From contig CP071495.1 of assembly GCA_017354895.1 (NCBI GenBank), positions 2,587,001 to 2,651,000 on the forward strand: 64,000 bases of DNA, read 5' to 3'. The notes under the pieces are model-generated. The model searched no databases, was not told the DNA's origin, and worked only from the letters and a program-made list of their open reading frames with translations. A program made the position numbers and the translations under genes. Shown one piece after another: positions 9,355 through 20,287 of the stretch; the first letter of the stretch is position 1; each line of letters starts with the position of its first letter. The stretch comes from Podospora comata. Its lineage: Eukaryota; Ascomycota; Sordariomycetes; Sordariales; Podosporaceae.

Positions 9355-11760
9355 ATGACAAGCCTTTGGTCAATGGCAGCCCGGCTGCAGGGCTGCCACT
9401 GTCGGGCGTGCCATCGAACCACACACACCATAGCCCGACGGTCGCCGCCGACAAGGGTGACGCCATTGACGACCAGTGCCCAAGCCCACGGACGACGAAA
9501 GGTTCTGGCCAGCGATGTCTTTACCGCCTGCTACACGGCTATCATGGCCACGGCCGCCGTGTTTGATGCTGGGCAGAAGGATCGTCGGAGACGAGAGCTC
9601 GACGAGAAGATTGAAGAGACAAAGCAGAGTTTAGCTGCGCTTGCCGAGGCAAACGGGCACAGCTTGGAGATTGATCAAGCGACTGGGGCTCCAGAGCCAT
9701 CTGAAGACCTCATTGAGGAAGCCACTCAACAACTCTCGTCGTCCTCGAGCGCTGAGAGCACAGTCGAGCCAACGCCCCAACCACCACGGCAAGCTGGGCG
9801 GAGACGACGACCAATACCTCGGCCCCGGCCCGAGCAGGAGAAGCTAGCTCCACCACCACCAACGACGTTACGATACGTCTTGAACCATATATGCAAGACT
9901 AGGATGGTCACTCCGTATGAGAAATCACACAAGCTGTCAAGACCAGCTACAGGCTCTGCAACGTTGAGTGTCTTGAGTAACGCCTTGGCTGAGGAGGAAG
10001 CCATGATGAAGCCGTTGACCCCGGAGCCGGTGACCGAAATAGCCAGGATGAAAACAGTCGCCATGGTCAATAGTCTGGTCGACCGGCTCATCAAAGTGGC
10101 TTATTGGAGGACTGAGAAAGAGGCACCAGGAACGCATCCAGCGCTAAACAGCCCCGACTCTGCGCAGACTATGGTCAAGATGCTCCGGTCAGACGGGAAC
10201 CCGCGCTACAAGGACACTTTCTTGGACGCAGAAGATGCCGCTAGACAGAGGGCTTGCTTGAACGAAGCCAATATGAAGGTTATCTCCGAGTTTAACCCAT
10301 GGAGGAGGGAAAGATTTGTGGCCAAGATTTGCTTCAATATTCTCACCTGCGAGGTGTCTCCTTCGATCCAAAACTACAACACTCTTATATGGGGGTTCAC
10401 GAATCTTGGGGAGCACGACCTCGCCCAAGCCGTGGTGGATTCATTCCTCAATGTCAGTCGCTTCCGGCCAACGCAGGCGACACTGCTGTGTCTACTCTAT
10501 CACTACCGGGCAAGCCGCGATATTCTGGGCTTCCATACCATTCTTCGGAGGTTTTTCGGTCACGATTCCCGGGGCATGAGATTACGTAGGAGGGTGGCTA
10601 TCACCCACTTCAAACGAGATCGCCATCAAGGAATCAACCGCCTTTGGTGGGCTGTCGAGGGAGACGTAGCTAGGATACGGGGCTACTACGTCCAGCGCGT
10701 CCCGCTAAGCCAGCCGATCATGGAGGCTATCATTGAAGGCCTGCTGGATTTTGAACGCACCCTAGATGCTGTTCAGCTGACCCAGGCTTGTCTGAACGAG
10801 AGTTGGGCCCCCAATGCCGATCTTTTCAGGCGATTATGCGAAATCATCGTAACACATGGCGATTGGGTAAGCGCGAAGGCGCTCATCCAAGGTCGCCTCG
10901 CAAAACTCAACCAAACCACATTTTTGCTGTTGGGCTCAGGAGACGGGAAACGTCCAGGCTTGCTGAACTTTTCGGCTGCTAGACAGTTTAGGAGAGTCTT
11001 GGCCATGACGAAGACGTTGTGGATTCATGATCAAAACACGGCCTGGCTCCAAGCTGGCGCAGAAAGGTTACGACACCTGGAGACAGCGCTCTGGCTCCTG
11101 GGGGTTCAGTCTAACCTTCATTTTGAGAGGTATACGACGCGGAGATTGGAGAGCATTCTTCGCTCGGCACGGCCCCTTACAGCTGATCGTCTCGACCTTG
11201 TGAGCTCTGTCGTCGATAACATTGCCAAGAGGCACAGGTCGGAGGCTGAATTTCTCAAACACCTAGAGATTCGGGAAACTGTCAATGCCATGCACCGCGA
11301 ATGCGAACTCACCAGGCAATGGCGGGAGCAAATCGAGCATGGCATTTGCGAGTGGCTGGCCAGGAAATTCAGGTTTGGAGCTCTGAGGAGGGCAGAAAGC
11401 TACCTCAACCCAGCGATACCATTCACCAAACGATTCCGCCAGGCCATTCGGTTTGGGACGCCAGGGACGCCAGAGTATGAAGTTGCGGGGATTTTCAGGG
11501 AAGCGCAGGAGCTAGAGCAGGAGATGAAGATTACCCTTGCCAGGGCGCTGCCGCAGAGGTATATTGAGGAGCTGAAGCCGAGGTTGACCGAGTCCGGGGA
11601 TATGCACTGGAAGAATCTGGCGTATACTTTCTCGAGGTATCTGTACGATTTCCAGGATGGGATGGCGGCGGAGGAGGAGAGGGCGAGGCAGGCGTTTGAG
11701 TTGGGCTTTGGGACGCAGCTGAGTAGGCAGGTCTCGCTGTTGTTGGGGTATACGGCATGA
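9355..11760 (+). CDS. Mitochondrial pentatricopeptide-repeat-like protein
   Basis: A single exon of 801 residues. The N-terminus (MTSLWSMAARLQGCHC...) has many Arg/His/Ser/Thr and no acidic residue for about 50 positions, fitting a mitochondrial presequence. The second ATG at 9373 (MAARLQG) is an equally good start. A charged coiled-coil-like segment (QKDRRRRELDEKIEETKQ) lies at about 72-95 and a Pro-rich linker at about 130-165. Helical-hairpin PPR-like units are visible around residue 335 (NYNTLIWGFTNLGEHDLAQA), and later paired helices continue to the end. Such fungal proteins usually bind mitochondrial mRNA or rRNA and act in translation or RNA maturation. The specific target cannot be read from sequence and I do not recognise a named orthologue. 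Confidence 0.7.
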   Translation: MTSLWSMAARLQGCHCRACHRTTHTIARRSPPTRVTPLTTSAQAHGRRKVLASDVFTACYTAIMATAAVFDAGQKDRRRRELDEKIEETKQSLAALAEANGHSLEIDQATGAPEPSEDLIEEATQQLSSSSSAESTVEPTPQPPRQAGRRRRPIPRPRPEQEKLAPPPPTTLRYVLNHICKTRMVTPYEKSHKLSRPATGSATLSVLSNALAEEEAMMKPLTPEPVTEIARMKTVAMVNSLVDRLIKVAYWRTEKEAPGTHPALNSPDSAQTMVKMLRSDGNPRYKDTFLDAEDAARQRACLNEANMKVISEFNPWRRERFVAKICFNILTCEVSPSIQNYNTLIWGFTNLGEHDLAQAVVDSFLNVSRFRPTQATLLCLLYHYRASRDILGFHTILRRFFGHDSRGMRLRRRVAITHFKRDRHQGINRLWWAVEGDVARIRGYYVQRVPLSQPIMEAIIEGLLDFERTLDAVQLTQACLNESWAPNADLFRRLCEIIVTHGDWVSAKALIQGRLAKLNQTTFLLLGSGDGKRPGLLNFSAARQFRRVLAMTKTLWIHDQNTAWLQAGAERLRHLETALWLLGVQSNLHFERYTTRRLESILRSARPLTADRLDLVSSVVDNIAKRHRSEAEFLKHLEIRETVNAMHRECELTRQWREQIEHGICEWLARKFRFGALRRAESYLNPAIPFTKRFRQAIRFGTPGTPEYEVAGIFREAQELEQEMKITLARALPQRYIEELKPRLTESGDMHWKNLAYTFSRYLYDFQDGMAAEEERARQAFELGFGTQLSRQVSLLLGYTA

Positions 11761-14586
11761 ACATGGAATGGGGGTGCATCGAGATGGATGGCTGTGTATA
11801 TATACATTTGCATGGTTGTGGATTAGGATACTGTACAAAAGGAATGAGAAGGCTGGGGAAGGGGGTTCTAGGCCAGGTAGTAGTGTTAAGCTAGTACAAC
11901 TGGGACTGGCTTGTATCCTGGAAGAATGGGATGCTTGCCTACTGAATGGCGAAGAGGGGACTGCAAGTATACAATCATCACCCGGCGGGATCCCATTCTG
12001 TGTCATATCAAAGAGCATGACCTAGACGAGGTTTCCGCGAGTGATGACTGTATTCTTGGTGCTTTTTACCGACGTCGCTTGACAGCGTTCCTTTCTTTGG
12101 GGAAACGAGTCTGACTTGTACTCGCTCAACACCACCACTCGGCCACAGAGTTCTTTGACCCGGGCCAATTGATCATCTCTGTGTTGTTACTTTGATGTTG
12201 GCATTTTGCGTGGTGGGCGCAGCAGGGCATTGTTCACTTTCAACTCAACATAACAGAAACAGTTTACATGTGCCGATGTCTAGACAGTGATGCTCACAAT
12301 TTTTGCCGTCGGGGATATCAGCATGCTCCAACAAGTGGCGATATCTGCAATAGCCCCCATGCTGACATGTTCTCATCATCCCAAGTTTGCACTCTTTCTC
12401 TCTACCTACATCATCGACAGCCCATCTCCCGACCTGACTGGACCGTACCAGACCCAACCTCGCGACCTACCCGGGGACGGGACTCACCCGCTTACGCCAC
12501 GCAAATGCCGACGACAGATCAACAAGTCAGCAGAAGCAAACTTGAAAATCGCACAGATCACGAGTTCAAACGGTGATCACCCAACAGCAAGCCACGGGAG
12601 AGCAAAATAAGAAGGGGAGCAGGCAGTGTGGAAATCATTCCTGCCTTTCTTTCCTAGGTAACCAATGTTCTGGAATCTCTGGGACTTGGTATGGACCGTG
12701 ATAGGGGCTTGGTCAATGGATAAAATGTCCGTCACCGCTACCGCGCTGCCCGCTCCCGCTATCATGCTTGATCCGATCTCCAAAACAACCGTCACACGTG
12801 CACAGAGGGGAGGGGGGAGGAAGGACAGAAATAGTCTCTTGGTGAGGCTGGTTGAGGATCATTGTCCGTGTGTTGACGCTGGTTTATGCGAAAGCACGCA
12901 ACATGTTGACGATGATTGACGCGCCTGGAAAATCGCATGAAGAAGGAGAAGAGTTTCTTGAAGCGCTGGCCAATGGGAGCGAGTCTTGGTTCAAACGTCG
13001 CGATGGAAATTGGGGGGTGTTGTAGCTGTGGTGGAGAACCGGGGAGGATGAAACTGGTGGTCTCCTTAATGAATTTGAGTTGGGGACTGGGGAGAAGGGA
13101 GTCTCGAAACTGGACCCCTGATGAGGGGATAAGGTCTGGGCAGGGCTGGACAGGGCAGAGGATGTTGATGGCGGTGATGATGATGGTAAGGAAGGATGCC
13201 AACGAAATGATATTGTTGTACAAACTTGGGATCCGGAGAGGGTGGATGATGGAAATAAGTTTGTTGAACGTGAGTAGGTGGTCGGGAGGATTGCTGGGTG
13301 AGAAGGCACTGGCCGAGGCATATCGAGACTTCTTTGCGGTTGGACCCCTCTACTGTCTGACGAGAGAAGGTTGCACTTCGATTGTTGTACCGCTTCTTTT
13401 CTTTCTAAATAAAATCCAGAAAAATAGGCGAGTTCGAGAAGTGAGCGAAACAAGTCTCGCATTTCACCAACAACCGCTGTCAGTTAAGCTGCACCCATCG
13501 GGCTATTATCGTCTGTTATAGTACCTCTCCGTAGCACTGTACCAGACTTCTCGCTGGCGATCACTTGTCTCAGACACCTTTGCCCAACTTCCTGGTTTTG
13601 ACCTCTGATCATTAAAGAATGATTTTCAACCTTGTGTGCCTCGGTGATCTTTTTGCCCCGCCCCCATCTTCACCAATCGGTCGGGTTGAAGATCAACCGT
13701 GCAAACTTTTATCTCTCGGATGGCGGACGGATGGATGGGAAAGCAAAAAAGGATGATGCTTGACAACTTGAAGCCGTCACGGCTGTCCACCCTTTCGGAT
13801 CTTGAACGGACAAACCGACGGGCGATGAACGCCTGAGGGTTCATACCCGATGTCACTGCTTCAGAAGTATGGAGACAGCAGAATCGAAAAAGCCCCCCCT
13901 TTTCCATAACGGTGCCCTAGTCAGGCAAAATGATTGGCTCCCAGCCTGTCTCAGGTTTGCGGTTCCTGCATCTGCCCCCTGGTCTTGGCTACGGCACCCC
14001 TGTCGGTGTCACGACAGAGCCTCCTGGATTTCCGGCAAACCGCCCAGTGTGCCAGTCAACCACCATTCTCGCGGCAGTCGAATCGAAGAGAGCAATCATC
14101 TAACGGTGGGGTTTGAGAAGAGGAACCAGGCGGTTGATGATGCTTGGGAAACAGACATGGGTTCATTCCCCCCCCCCCCAAGCCCCACCCATGGGAATCT
14201 CGGAAAACATCTCTTGGGTGATGGAACCTTGGTGTGGATTGCCTGATGGTGGCCCCCTCATAAGAACCTCACCACCCAGGTGTTGTTTTCTTTGTGTTCC
14301 CTATTTTCTCCTCTTGTTTTCTTCACGTTCTTCCAAAAAAAATAAACCTTCATTTTCTTGGTCAAGCACCATTCCTTTTGCTTGTCTGGACATTCAATTC
14401 TTTTTCTTCTCTTGTATCTACACTCTCTAAGCAACTGTGTTTGCTCATTTTTACTGCGAAGTCGATCTCTCGCTGCTTTCCAAAAGACTCAAACAAACGA
14501 ATATTTTGCCAGGCGCACTTTGAACATTTTCATCACCACATCAACTTCGAACTTACCCAGAGATATACACCAGATCAACCTTCAAG
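11761..14586. other. 2.8-kb intergenic region before the secreted protein gene
   Basis: No convincing gene is found. Open frames on both strands at 12.8-13.5 kb lack ATG starts or family resemblance. A 12-C run lies at 14168-14179. The final 339 nt (14248-14586) contain no ATG and are pyrimidine-rich, so they probably form a long 5' leader of the gene starting at 14587. Confidence 0.55.
14248..14586 (+). promoter_or_regulatory. ATG-free CT-rich probable 5' leader
   Basis: 339 nt without an ATG directly precede the start codon of the secreted protein gene. The composition is rich in TTTTC/CTTCT tracts, typical of strongly expressed fungal genes near the start site. The leader length is inferred. 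Confidence 0.45.
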
Positions 14587-16167
14587 ATGAAGTCTGCTCC
14601 TCTTGCTGTCGGCCTTTTCGCCGCCCTTACCACCGCCTACTCTCACCCCAGATACAACATGCACTGGAGGCGACAAAACACCACAAACCTCATCTCCAGC
14701 AGCTCGGCTGCCGAGACGGCTGCCGCTACCTCTCTCGGAACCGGCGTTGCTGATCTCTCCTCCGCTATTCCTCTCTCCACTGGTGTTGAGTCTGCCGTCG
14801 ACACTGCCATCACCAGCGCTCCTTTCGTCAACGGCACCGCCACCACCACTGCCGCCCAGGCCGGTATCACCACCTTGACCGTTTCCACCACTGAGGTGCT
14901 CACCATCACCTCTTGCGCTGCCGAGGTCATCGACTGCCCTACCAAGACTGAGGATCTTCTTGAGCTCCCCACCGAGGCCCTGGAGACCGTCATCGTCACC
15001 AACACCGTCGTCCTCACCGAGATCGTCTGTCCCGTCACCGAGGTCCCTGCCATCGAGTCCAGCGTTCTTGAAGAGGCTTCTTCCGGTCTCATCACTGGTT
15101 CCACTCTCACCCCCTCTGACGCCCCTGTGATCACCGGAACTGGCATTGCCATCACCAACACCGGTACCGCCCCGGCCGAGACTGCTGCTCCCGCTGAAAC
15201 TGCTGTCGAGACAGCCCCTGCCAGCACTCACGTTGTTGAGACTGTCGTTTCCACCGAGACCGAGAGCATTGTTCACACCGTCACCAGCGAGCGCGTCGTC
15301 ACCGTCACCCTCGGTGGCGGCGGTGTTGCTGAGACCCCCCGTGTCATCACCACCAAGGTCAAGACCAAGGTTAAGTCCACCGAGACCAAGGTCAACGTTG
15401 TGACCGTCACCGTCAGCCACCCCGCCGGCGAGACCGCCGCCGCCACCACTCCGGCTGCCGGTGAGACCCCCGTCGAGGAGACCTCCGCTGCCGTCCCCGG
15501 CTCCGCTGAGACCACCCCTGCTGCTGATGTCGACACCACCACCACTGCCACTCTCACCTCCACCGGCACCCGCACCGTCACTGTCAAGAAGCCCAACCAG
15601 CAGACTACCGTCACCGCCGTCGTCACCCCCGGCGCTGGTGCCGGCAATGGTAACGGCAACGGCAACGGCAACGCCCCCGAGGAAGCCTGCCCCGTCTGCG
15701 AAGTCTGCGAGGGCGCCGTCACCGTCACTGAGACCGCCGCCGCCGCCACCGTGACCGTCACCGAGGCCGGTGCTGCTGCCGGTGCCGTCACTGTCACCGT
15801 CACCGAGGCGGCCGCCGTCTCCACCGTCTTTGTCACCGTCGACGGTGGCAAGAACAAGGCCGTCAAGACCAAGAAGAACAAGAACAAGAACAAGACCACT
15901 ACTACCGCCACCACCGAGGTCGCCGCCACCACCACCGTTGACGAACTCGCTGCTGTGACCACCCCCGTTGACGAACTCGCTGCTGTGACCACCCCCGTTG
16001 AGGAGGTCGTCGAGGAGGGTGACGAGGAGGAGGCCTGCCCCCCTGATGAGATTGTGACTGTCACCGCCGAGGCCAGCGCCACTCCTTTCCCTACTGCCGC
16101 CAACGGGACGGTCGTGAGCGGTGTCGCTTCCGCTACTGGGGCTGCGGTGCCGGTTAAGCTTTTTTAA
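14587..16167 (+). CDS. Secreted Thr/Val/Ala-rich low-complexity cell-wall-type protein
   Basis: A single exon of 526 residues. The N-terminus MKSAPLAVGLFAALTTAYS is a signal peptide. The rest is dominated by Thr, Val, Ala and Glu with many TVTVTE units, fitting an O-glycosylated extracellular or wall protein. Two cysteine-bearing landmarks stand out: EEACPVCEVCEGAVTVTE near residue 360 and EEEACPPDEIVTV near 480. A Gly/Asn run and a Lys/Asn-rich basic stretch (KNKAVKTKKNKNKNK) lie between. The C-terminus ends VPVKLF with no clear GPI tail. Codons are almost all C-ending, which suggests high expression. That bias also leaves long stop-free antisense frames, which I do not regard as genes. No named orthologue is recognised. 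Confidence 0.78.
   Translation: MKSAPLAVGLFAALTTAYSHPRYNMHWRRQNTTNLISSSSAAETAAATSLGTGVADLSSAIPLSTGVESAVDTAITSAPFVNGTATTTAAQAGITTLTVSTTEVLTITSCAAEVIDCPTKTEDLLELPTEALETVIVTNTVVLTEIVCPVTEVPAIESSVLEEASSGLITGSTLTPSDAPVITGTGIAITNTGTAPAETAAPAETAVETAPASTHVVETVVSTETESIVHTVTSERVVTVTLGGGGVAETPRVITTKVKTKVKSTETKVNVVTVTVSHPAGETAAATTPAAGETPVEETSAAVPGSAETTPAADVDTTTTATLTSTGTRTVTVKKPNQQTTVTAVVTPGAGAGNGNGNGNGNAPEEACPVCEVCEGAVTVTETAAAATVTVTEAGAAAGAVTVTVTEAAAVSTVFVTVDGGKNKAVKTKKNKNKNKTTTTATTEVAATTTVDELAAVTTPVDELAAVTTPVEEVVEEGDEEEACPPDEIVTVTAEASATPFPTAANGTVVSGVASATGAAVPVKLF
15937..15996 (+). repeat. Perfect 30-bp tandem duplication in the secreted protein gene
   Basis: Positions 15937-15966 and 15967-15996 are identical and encode VDELAAVTTP twice, followed by a related third unit (VEEVVEEG). 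An identical pair points to recent slippage or copy-number variation. Confidence 0.9.
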
Positions 16168-16552
16168 ATAACCGACGGTTGTTGTTAGAGCTTAAAAGGG
16201 ACGAAAGAGTGGCTACGCCCGCGAGGGCGTAAAAGTATCGCCATTCTATCTTCCGGGGAAGGGGGGAGCGTGTAAGATCAGTCAGCCACTTTGGGTATCA
16301 TAGATGGATTTTGGAGATTTTGATGTTGTGGAAATGTTTTCTTTTCTGTCTGAGCCCTAGACGGGAAAGAGAGAGCCCAGGCAATTTTGAGCCTTTTTTG
16401 TGTACATTCATTCACTTGGTTTTTTTTTTTTTTTTGGAAGAACGACGACGAGTTGGTTGAAGCTTGGGGATGAATTAGAAGATGAACCGATGAATAGACA
16501 AACAAATAACATCTTTTTAGTGGTTAAAACCAAATTGAGTATATACCGAGAC

Positions 16553-16592
16553 AAAAAAAAAAAAAAAAAAAGAAAAAAAAAGAAAAAAAAAA
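16553..16592. repeat. Interrupted poly-A tract
   Basis: About 40 nt of A broken only by two single G residues. A simple-sequence tract in the intergenic space. Confidence 0.8.
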
Positions 16593-17103
16593 CCGGAAAG
16601 TGCAAATGAATGGACCCCGTTGAATAATCACATGTCGGTCTGAGAAAAAGGAAGGAGATAAACTGTCAGATGACGTTGACGATCACAATGGGCAATCACT
16701 GTTCCGCTAATTGGTGGATGGAAAGGAGATAACAGCGCAGGGTTGGGTTTGAGTATGGTGGAATGGATAACCAACTCCGCTTTGCTTTTGGGGTAGGCGG
16801 CGTGGGACAGGGGATCACTACCAAGGCTTATCTATCTTGCTCTTGCTTAAAGGGGTGCCTGTCTTCCCTCTTTCTTGAGGTGGGGAGTAAGTTTGAGGAT
16901 GAGAAGGGTGAGAAACGGAAACGGATAGGGTTTTTTTCCCGGTTTTTTCGTGAATACACTATTTCTGGTTGGGAAAAGTGGGATTTTGCTTCTGTTCGTT
17001 ATCTTGCACTCGCGTCTTGCTCCGTTGTACATTTTGCGTCGTGGTTGGTAAGAGGTTGGTTGCAACGAAACGACGACGAGCTTTTTGGGCATATGCATAG
17101 TTG

Positions 17104-17110
17104 TATATAA
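17104..17110 (+). promoter_or_regulatory. TATATAA box before GGT
   Basis: TATATAA ends only 23 nt before the proposed start codon at 17134. This implies either a very short leader or that the box is not used. Confidence 0.3.
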
Positions 17111-17133
17111 GGGTAACAAACCATATCATTGCC

Positions 17134-19008
17134 ATGTGTAAGTCCGCTTTCTTTATTTCCCAAACTTATTCAGCCCCAAAACTAACACCACCTAGACATC
17201 CCCATCCTCCCCCTGGCCCTCAGCCTAGCCAGCACCCTCACCCTCACATCCGGCCTTCCGGCCCCATTCCGCTACTCCCCAGAACAAGAACAATGCGTCC
17301 TCAACCTTGACCCTTCAACCGCGCCAAATGGCACCCGCGGGGCCGTCGCCTCCGAATCCAAACTCTGCTCCCAAATCGGCATCGACATGATCTCCCAAGG
17401 CGGGACGGCAGCCGACGCCCTCGTAGCAGCAACCCTCTGCGTGGGGGTAATAGGAATGTACCACTCGGGCATCGGCGGCGGCGGCTTCATGCTCGTCCGC
17501 GACGAGCTTGGCCGCCATGAGGTCATCGACTACCGGGAGACTGCCCCTTCTTCTGCGCACAAAGACATGTACAAACATGATCGAAACGCCTCAGTGATTG
17601 GGGGGTTGGCGGTGGGGGTGCCGGGGGAGATTAGAGGGCTGGGGTATCTGCAGGAAAAGTATGGGAGGTTGGGGTGGAAGGAGGTGGTGATGCCTGCTGT
17701 CGAGGTTGCGAGGGAGGGGTTTACGGTTGGCGAGGATTTGGTCAAGTACATGAAGGCTGCGAGTGCCAATGATGACTTTTTGGTGAGCGATCCGATTTGG
17801 GCGCAGGATTTTGCGCCGAATGGGACGTTGTTGGGATTGGGGGATAGGATTACGAGGAAGAGGTTGGCGAGTACGCTTGAGAAAATTGCCAATGAAGGAC
17901 CTGAGGCGTTCTACGAAGGAGAAATCGCCGACTCGATTATCAAGACTGTTCAGGAGAATAATGGGACGATGACGCATGACGATTTGAGAGAGTATGCCAT
18001 CCGCATGAAGCAGCCCCTCAGCATTGATTACCGCGGCTTCAAGCTTTATACGACGGTTGCACCCAGCAGCGGCGCAGTCACGCTCAACATCCTCAAGGTC
18101 ATGGAGCAGTTCCCCCCTGAGGACTTGGCAGACAAGAGCTTGACTGCCCACAGGCTCACCGAGGCGATGAAGTTTGCTTATGGAGCACGTCAAGAACTTG
18201 GTGACCCTGATTTCATCAGAGGGTTGACAGCGTTCCAAAAGACCATGTTGAGCGAGGAGAAGGCCCAACAGATCCGCAAGATGATCATGGATAACCAGAC
18301 CCAGGCTCTGGACGTGTACAACCCACAATCGGTGTACGCTGCTGAAAGCTCGGGAACCTCTCACCTTGTTGCGTCTGACGAGACAGGCATGACAGTTACC
18401 TCCACCACGACAATCAACCTGCTTTTTGGGGCAAAAATCATGACCGACACTGGCATCATCCTGTAAGCCCCCCCTTCTGCTCTCTCAAACAAAGCTAACA
18501 ACCCCTCCCCCCTTCCAGCAACAACGAAATGGACGACTTTTCCCAACCCGGCCGCCCCAACTCCTTCGGCTTCGAGCCCTCGCCCAACAACTTCATCGCC
18601 CCTTACAAGCGCCCCCTGTCCTCCATCACCCCCCTTATTGTCGAACACGCCAGCAACGGCTCCCTTTTCTTTGCCACAGGAGCAGCCGGCGGATCGAGGA
18701 TTATCTCTTCTACGATGCAAGTTGCCTTTGGGATCATGTCCGCCATTGATCAGGGACGTAGTGCTGTTGGGGAGATGTACGAGGCCATCAAAGCCCCGAG
18801 GTTACACCACCAGCTCATGCCTAATGTTTTGAATGTTGAGACGGGGTATGATGAGAGTGTTTTTGTTGGGTTGGGGAGCAAGCAGCATAATGTCTCTTGG
18901 ATGGCTCCGGGACAGAGCTCAGCGCAGGGGTTGCTGAGGTTGTATAACGGCACATTTGAGGCGGTTGGGGAGACGAGGCAGTTGAACTCGGGTGGCTTGA
19001 CTGTTTAA
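17134..19008 (+). CDS. Gamma-glutamyltranspeptidase (glutathione hydrolase)
   Basis: Three exons, 17134-17137, 17196-18462 and 18519-19008, encode 586 residues. The enzyme cleaves the gamma-glutamyl bond of glutathione and is autoprocessed into two subunits. The first coding exon is only ATGT. The 58-nt intron has GTAAGT, CTAAC and CCTAG, and splicing yields MYIPILPLALSLASTLTLTS, a signal peptide. The large subunit has GAVASESKLCSQIG and the family core SGIGGGGFMLVRD with DYRETAP. The predicted nucleophile of the small subunit is Thr389 in GTSHLVASD. The second intron (GTAAGC...CCAG) follows GIIL and joins NNEMDDFSQPG, the conserved substrate loop. A C-terminal SGGLTV follows. It converges on the ADH gene with 76 nt between stop codons. 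Confidence 0.88.
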
Positions 19009-19084
19009 CTCTCTTATTTTCAGGATACATAATAACGCTCACATATAATCATTACCCACAGCCAGCCCTTCCCCATTACCCTGT
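19009..19084. other. 76-nt convergent gap between GGT and ADH
   Basis: The gap between the stop codons is too short for two separate normal 3' UTRs, so the transcripts very probably overlap in antisense orientation. Confidence 0.6.
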
Positions 19085-20287
19085 CTACTTGCTAGTATCA
19101 ACCACATACCTCCCCACAATCTTGCCCTCCTCCATCATCTGGTACACCTCGCCCAGCTGGCTCAACCCAACAGTCTTATACGGCACCTTGATCAAACCCC
19201 TCTGGAAGAAGTCCAACGCCTCGGCCGTATCCTGCCTGTTGCCCACGTAGCTCCCCTTGATGGTAATCATCCTAAGCACGGTATCAAATACGGGCGCCTT
19301 GAGATACGCCCCCGCAGGCAACCCAATGCAAACAACTGCCCCCCTACTCCTGACATACTCGGTCGCCTGCTGGAACGGCTTCTCCGACACAGCCAACAAC
19401 AACACAGCATGCGGCCCCAACCCATCCGGCGTCGCAGCCTTGACCTCCTCAACCAAATCCTTGGACGCCATAAAATCAACGTAGGCACTCCCCCCCAGTT
19501 TCTTGACACTCTCCCCCTTTTCACTCCCACCATCAATCCCAATAACATGCACTCCCATAGCCTTGGCGTATTGCACCGCCATACTCCCCAACCCGCCACC
19601 CGCTCCAACAACAGCAACCCACTGGCCTGGTCTCACTCCTGATTCCTTTAATCCCTTGTATACCGTAATCCCGGCGCAGAGCACAGGAGCCACCTCCTCA
19701 AGATCAACACCCTCAGGAATCCGCGCGATGTGCGCAGCCTTCGCGATGGCATACTGCTGGAACGACCCGTCGACCGTGTACCCCGACAAGAGGGCAGACT
19801 GGCAGAGGGGCTCGTCGGATTGTTGGCAAAAGGAGCAGGAGAGGCACGAGCCGTTGAGCCATTTGATGCCTGCTGCGTCGCCTAGCTTGATGTCATCGGC
19901 GACTAGGGAGCCTTTTTTCACGACGATGCCGGCGCCTTCATGGCCACCGACGAGGGGGATTTTAGTGGGGATTGGCCTGGAGGGGGGGGGGAGGGTTTGT
20001 TAGCTTTGTTTAAGAGAATGGGGAGAGTGAAGGTTGGGGGGGAACATACCAGTCACCCTTCATGGCGTGGAGGTCGGTGTGGCAGACGCCGGAGTACTTT
20101 ACGTTGATGAGGACCTCATCTGGGCCGGGGGAGGGGACGGGGATTTTCTTGTAGACGGCGGCTGGGGGCGCGGGATGTTAGTTGTGGTTGTCAAGACCTA
20201 GGTGGGGATGGGGATGGGAAACGTACGGCCGCCGGGGGCTTCGACTACTTGGGCCCATTGCTCGGTTGGGATGTCGTAGGTTGTCAT
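19085..20287 (-). CDS. Zinc-dependent alcohol dehydrogenase (ADH1 type)
   Basis: Exons 20287-20227, 20161-20050 and 19976-19085 give 354 residues. Joins keep frame at GG/PAVYK and GDW/PIPTK. This medium-chain dehydrogenase interconverts primary alcohols and aldehydes with NAD(H), and the family is cytosolic. The catalytic zinc ligands are visible as the Cys in [10 protein letters not shown] and the His in GGHEGAG. The structural zinc cysteines are in [18 protein letters not shown]. The cofactor Rossmann motif is [15 protein letters not shown], followed by VIGIDGG whose Asp fits NAD preference. There is no targeting peptide, so a cytosolic location is likely. The length matches yeast ADH1. It ends close to, and convergent with, GGT. 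Confidence 0.93.

Larger units (their letters stand above)
16168..17133. other. Intergenic region with A-rich tract, before the GGT gene
   Basis: 966 nt with no gene seen. It has the 3' UTR of the secreted protein gene, a 14-T run near 16421-16434, an interrupted poly-A tract at 16553-16592 and the GGT promoter with TATATAA at 17104-17110. Confidence 0.55.

Noticed and set aside
12792-13223. Minus-strand frame with a hydrophobic, signal-like N-terminus
   Set aside because: It opens with TTG, not ATG, has no recognisable domain, and overlaps other equally featureless frames.
12916-13521. Plus-strand 201-codon open frame
   Set aside because: No motif or family resemblance and scattered Met/Trp-rich content typical of non-coding sequence. 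No splice-supported extension was found.
14575-16103. Long antisense open frames (about 280 residues each) opposite the secreted protein gene
   Set aside because: They mirror the GTC/ACC/GCC codon bias of the sense gene, consist of Gly/Ser/Val/Ala monotony and match no family. Lack of stops follows from composition.
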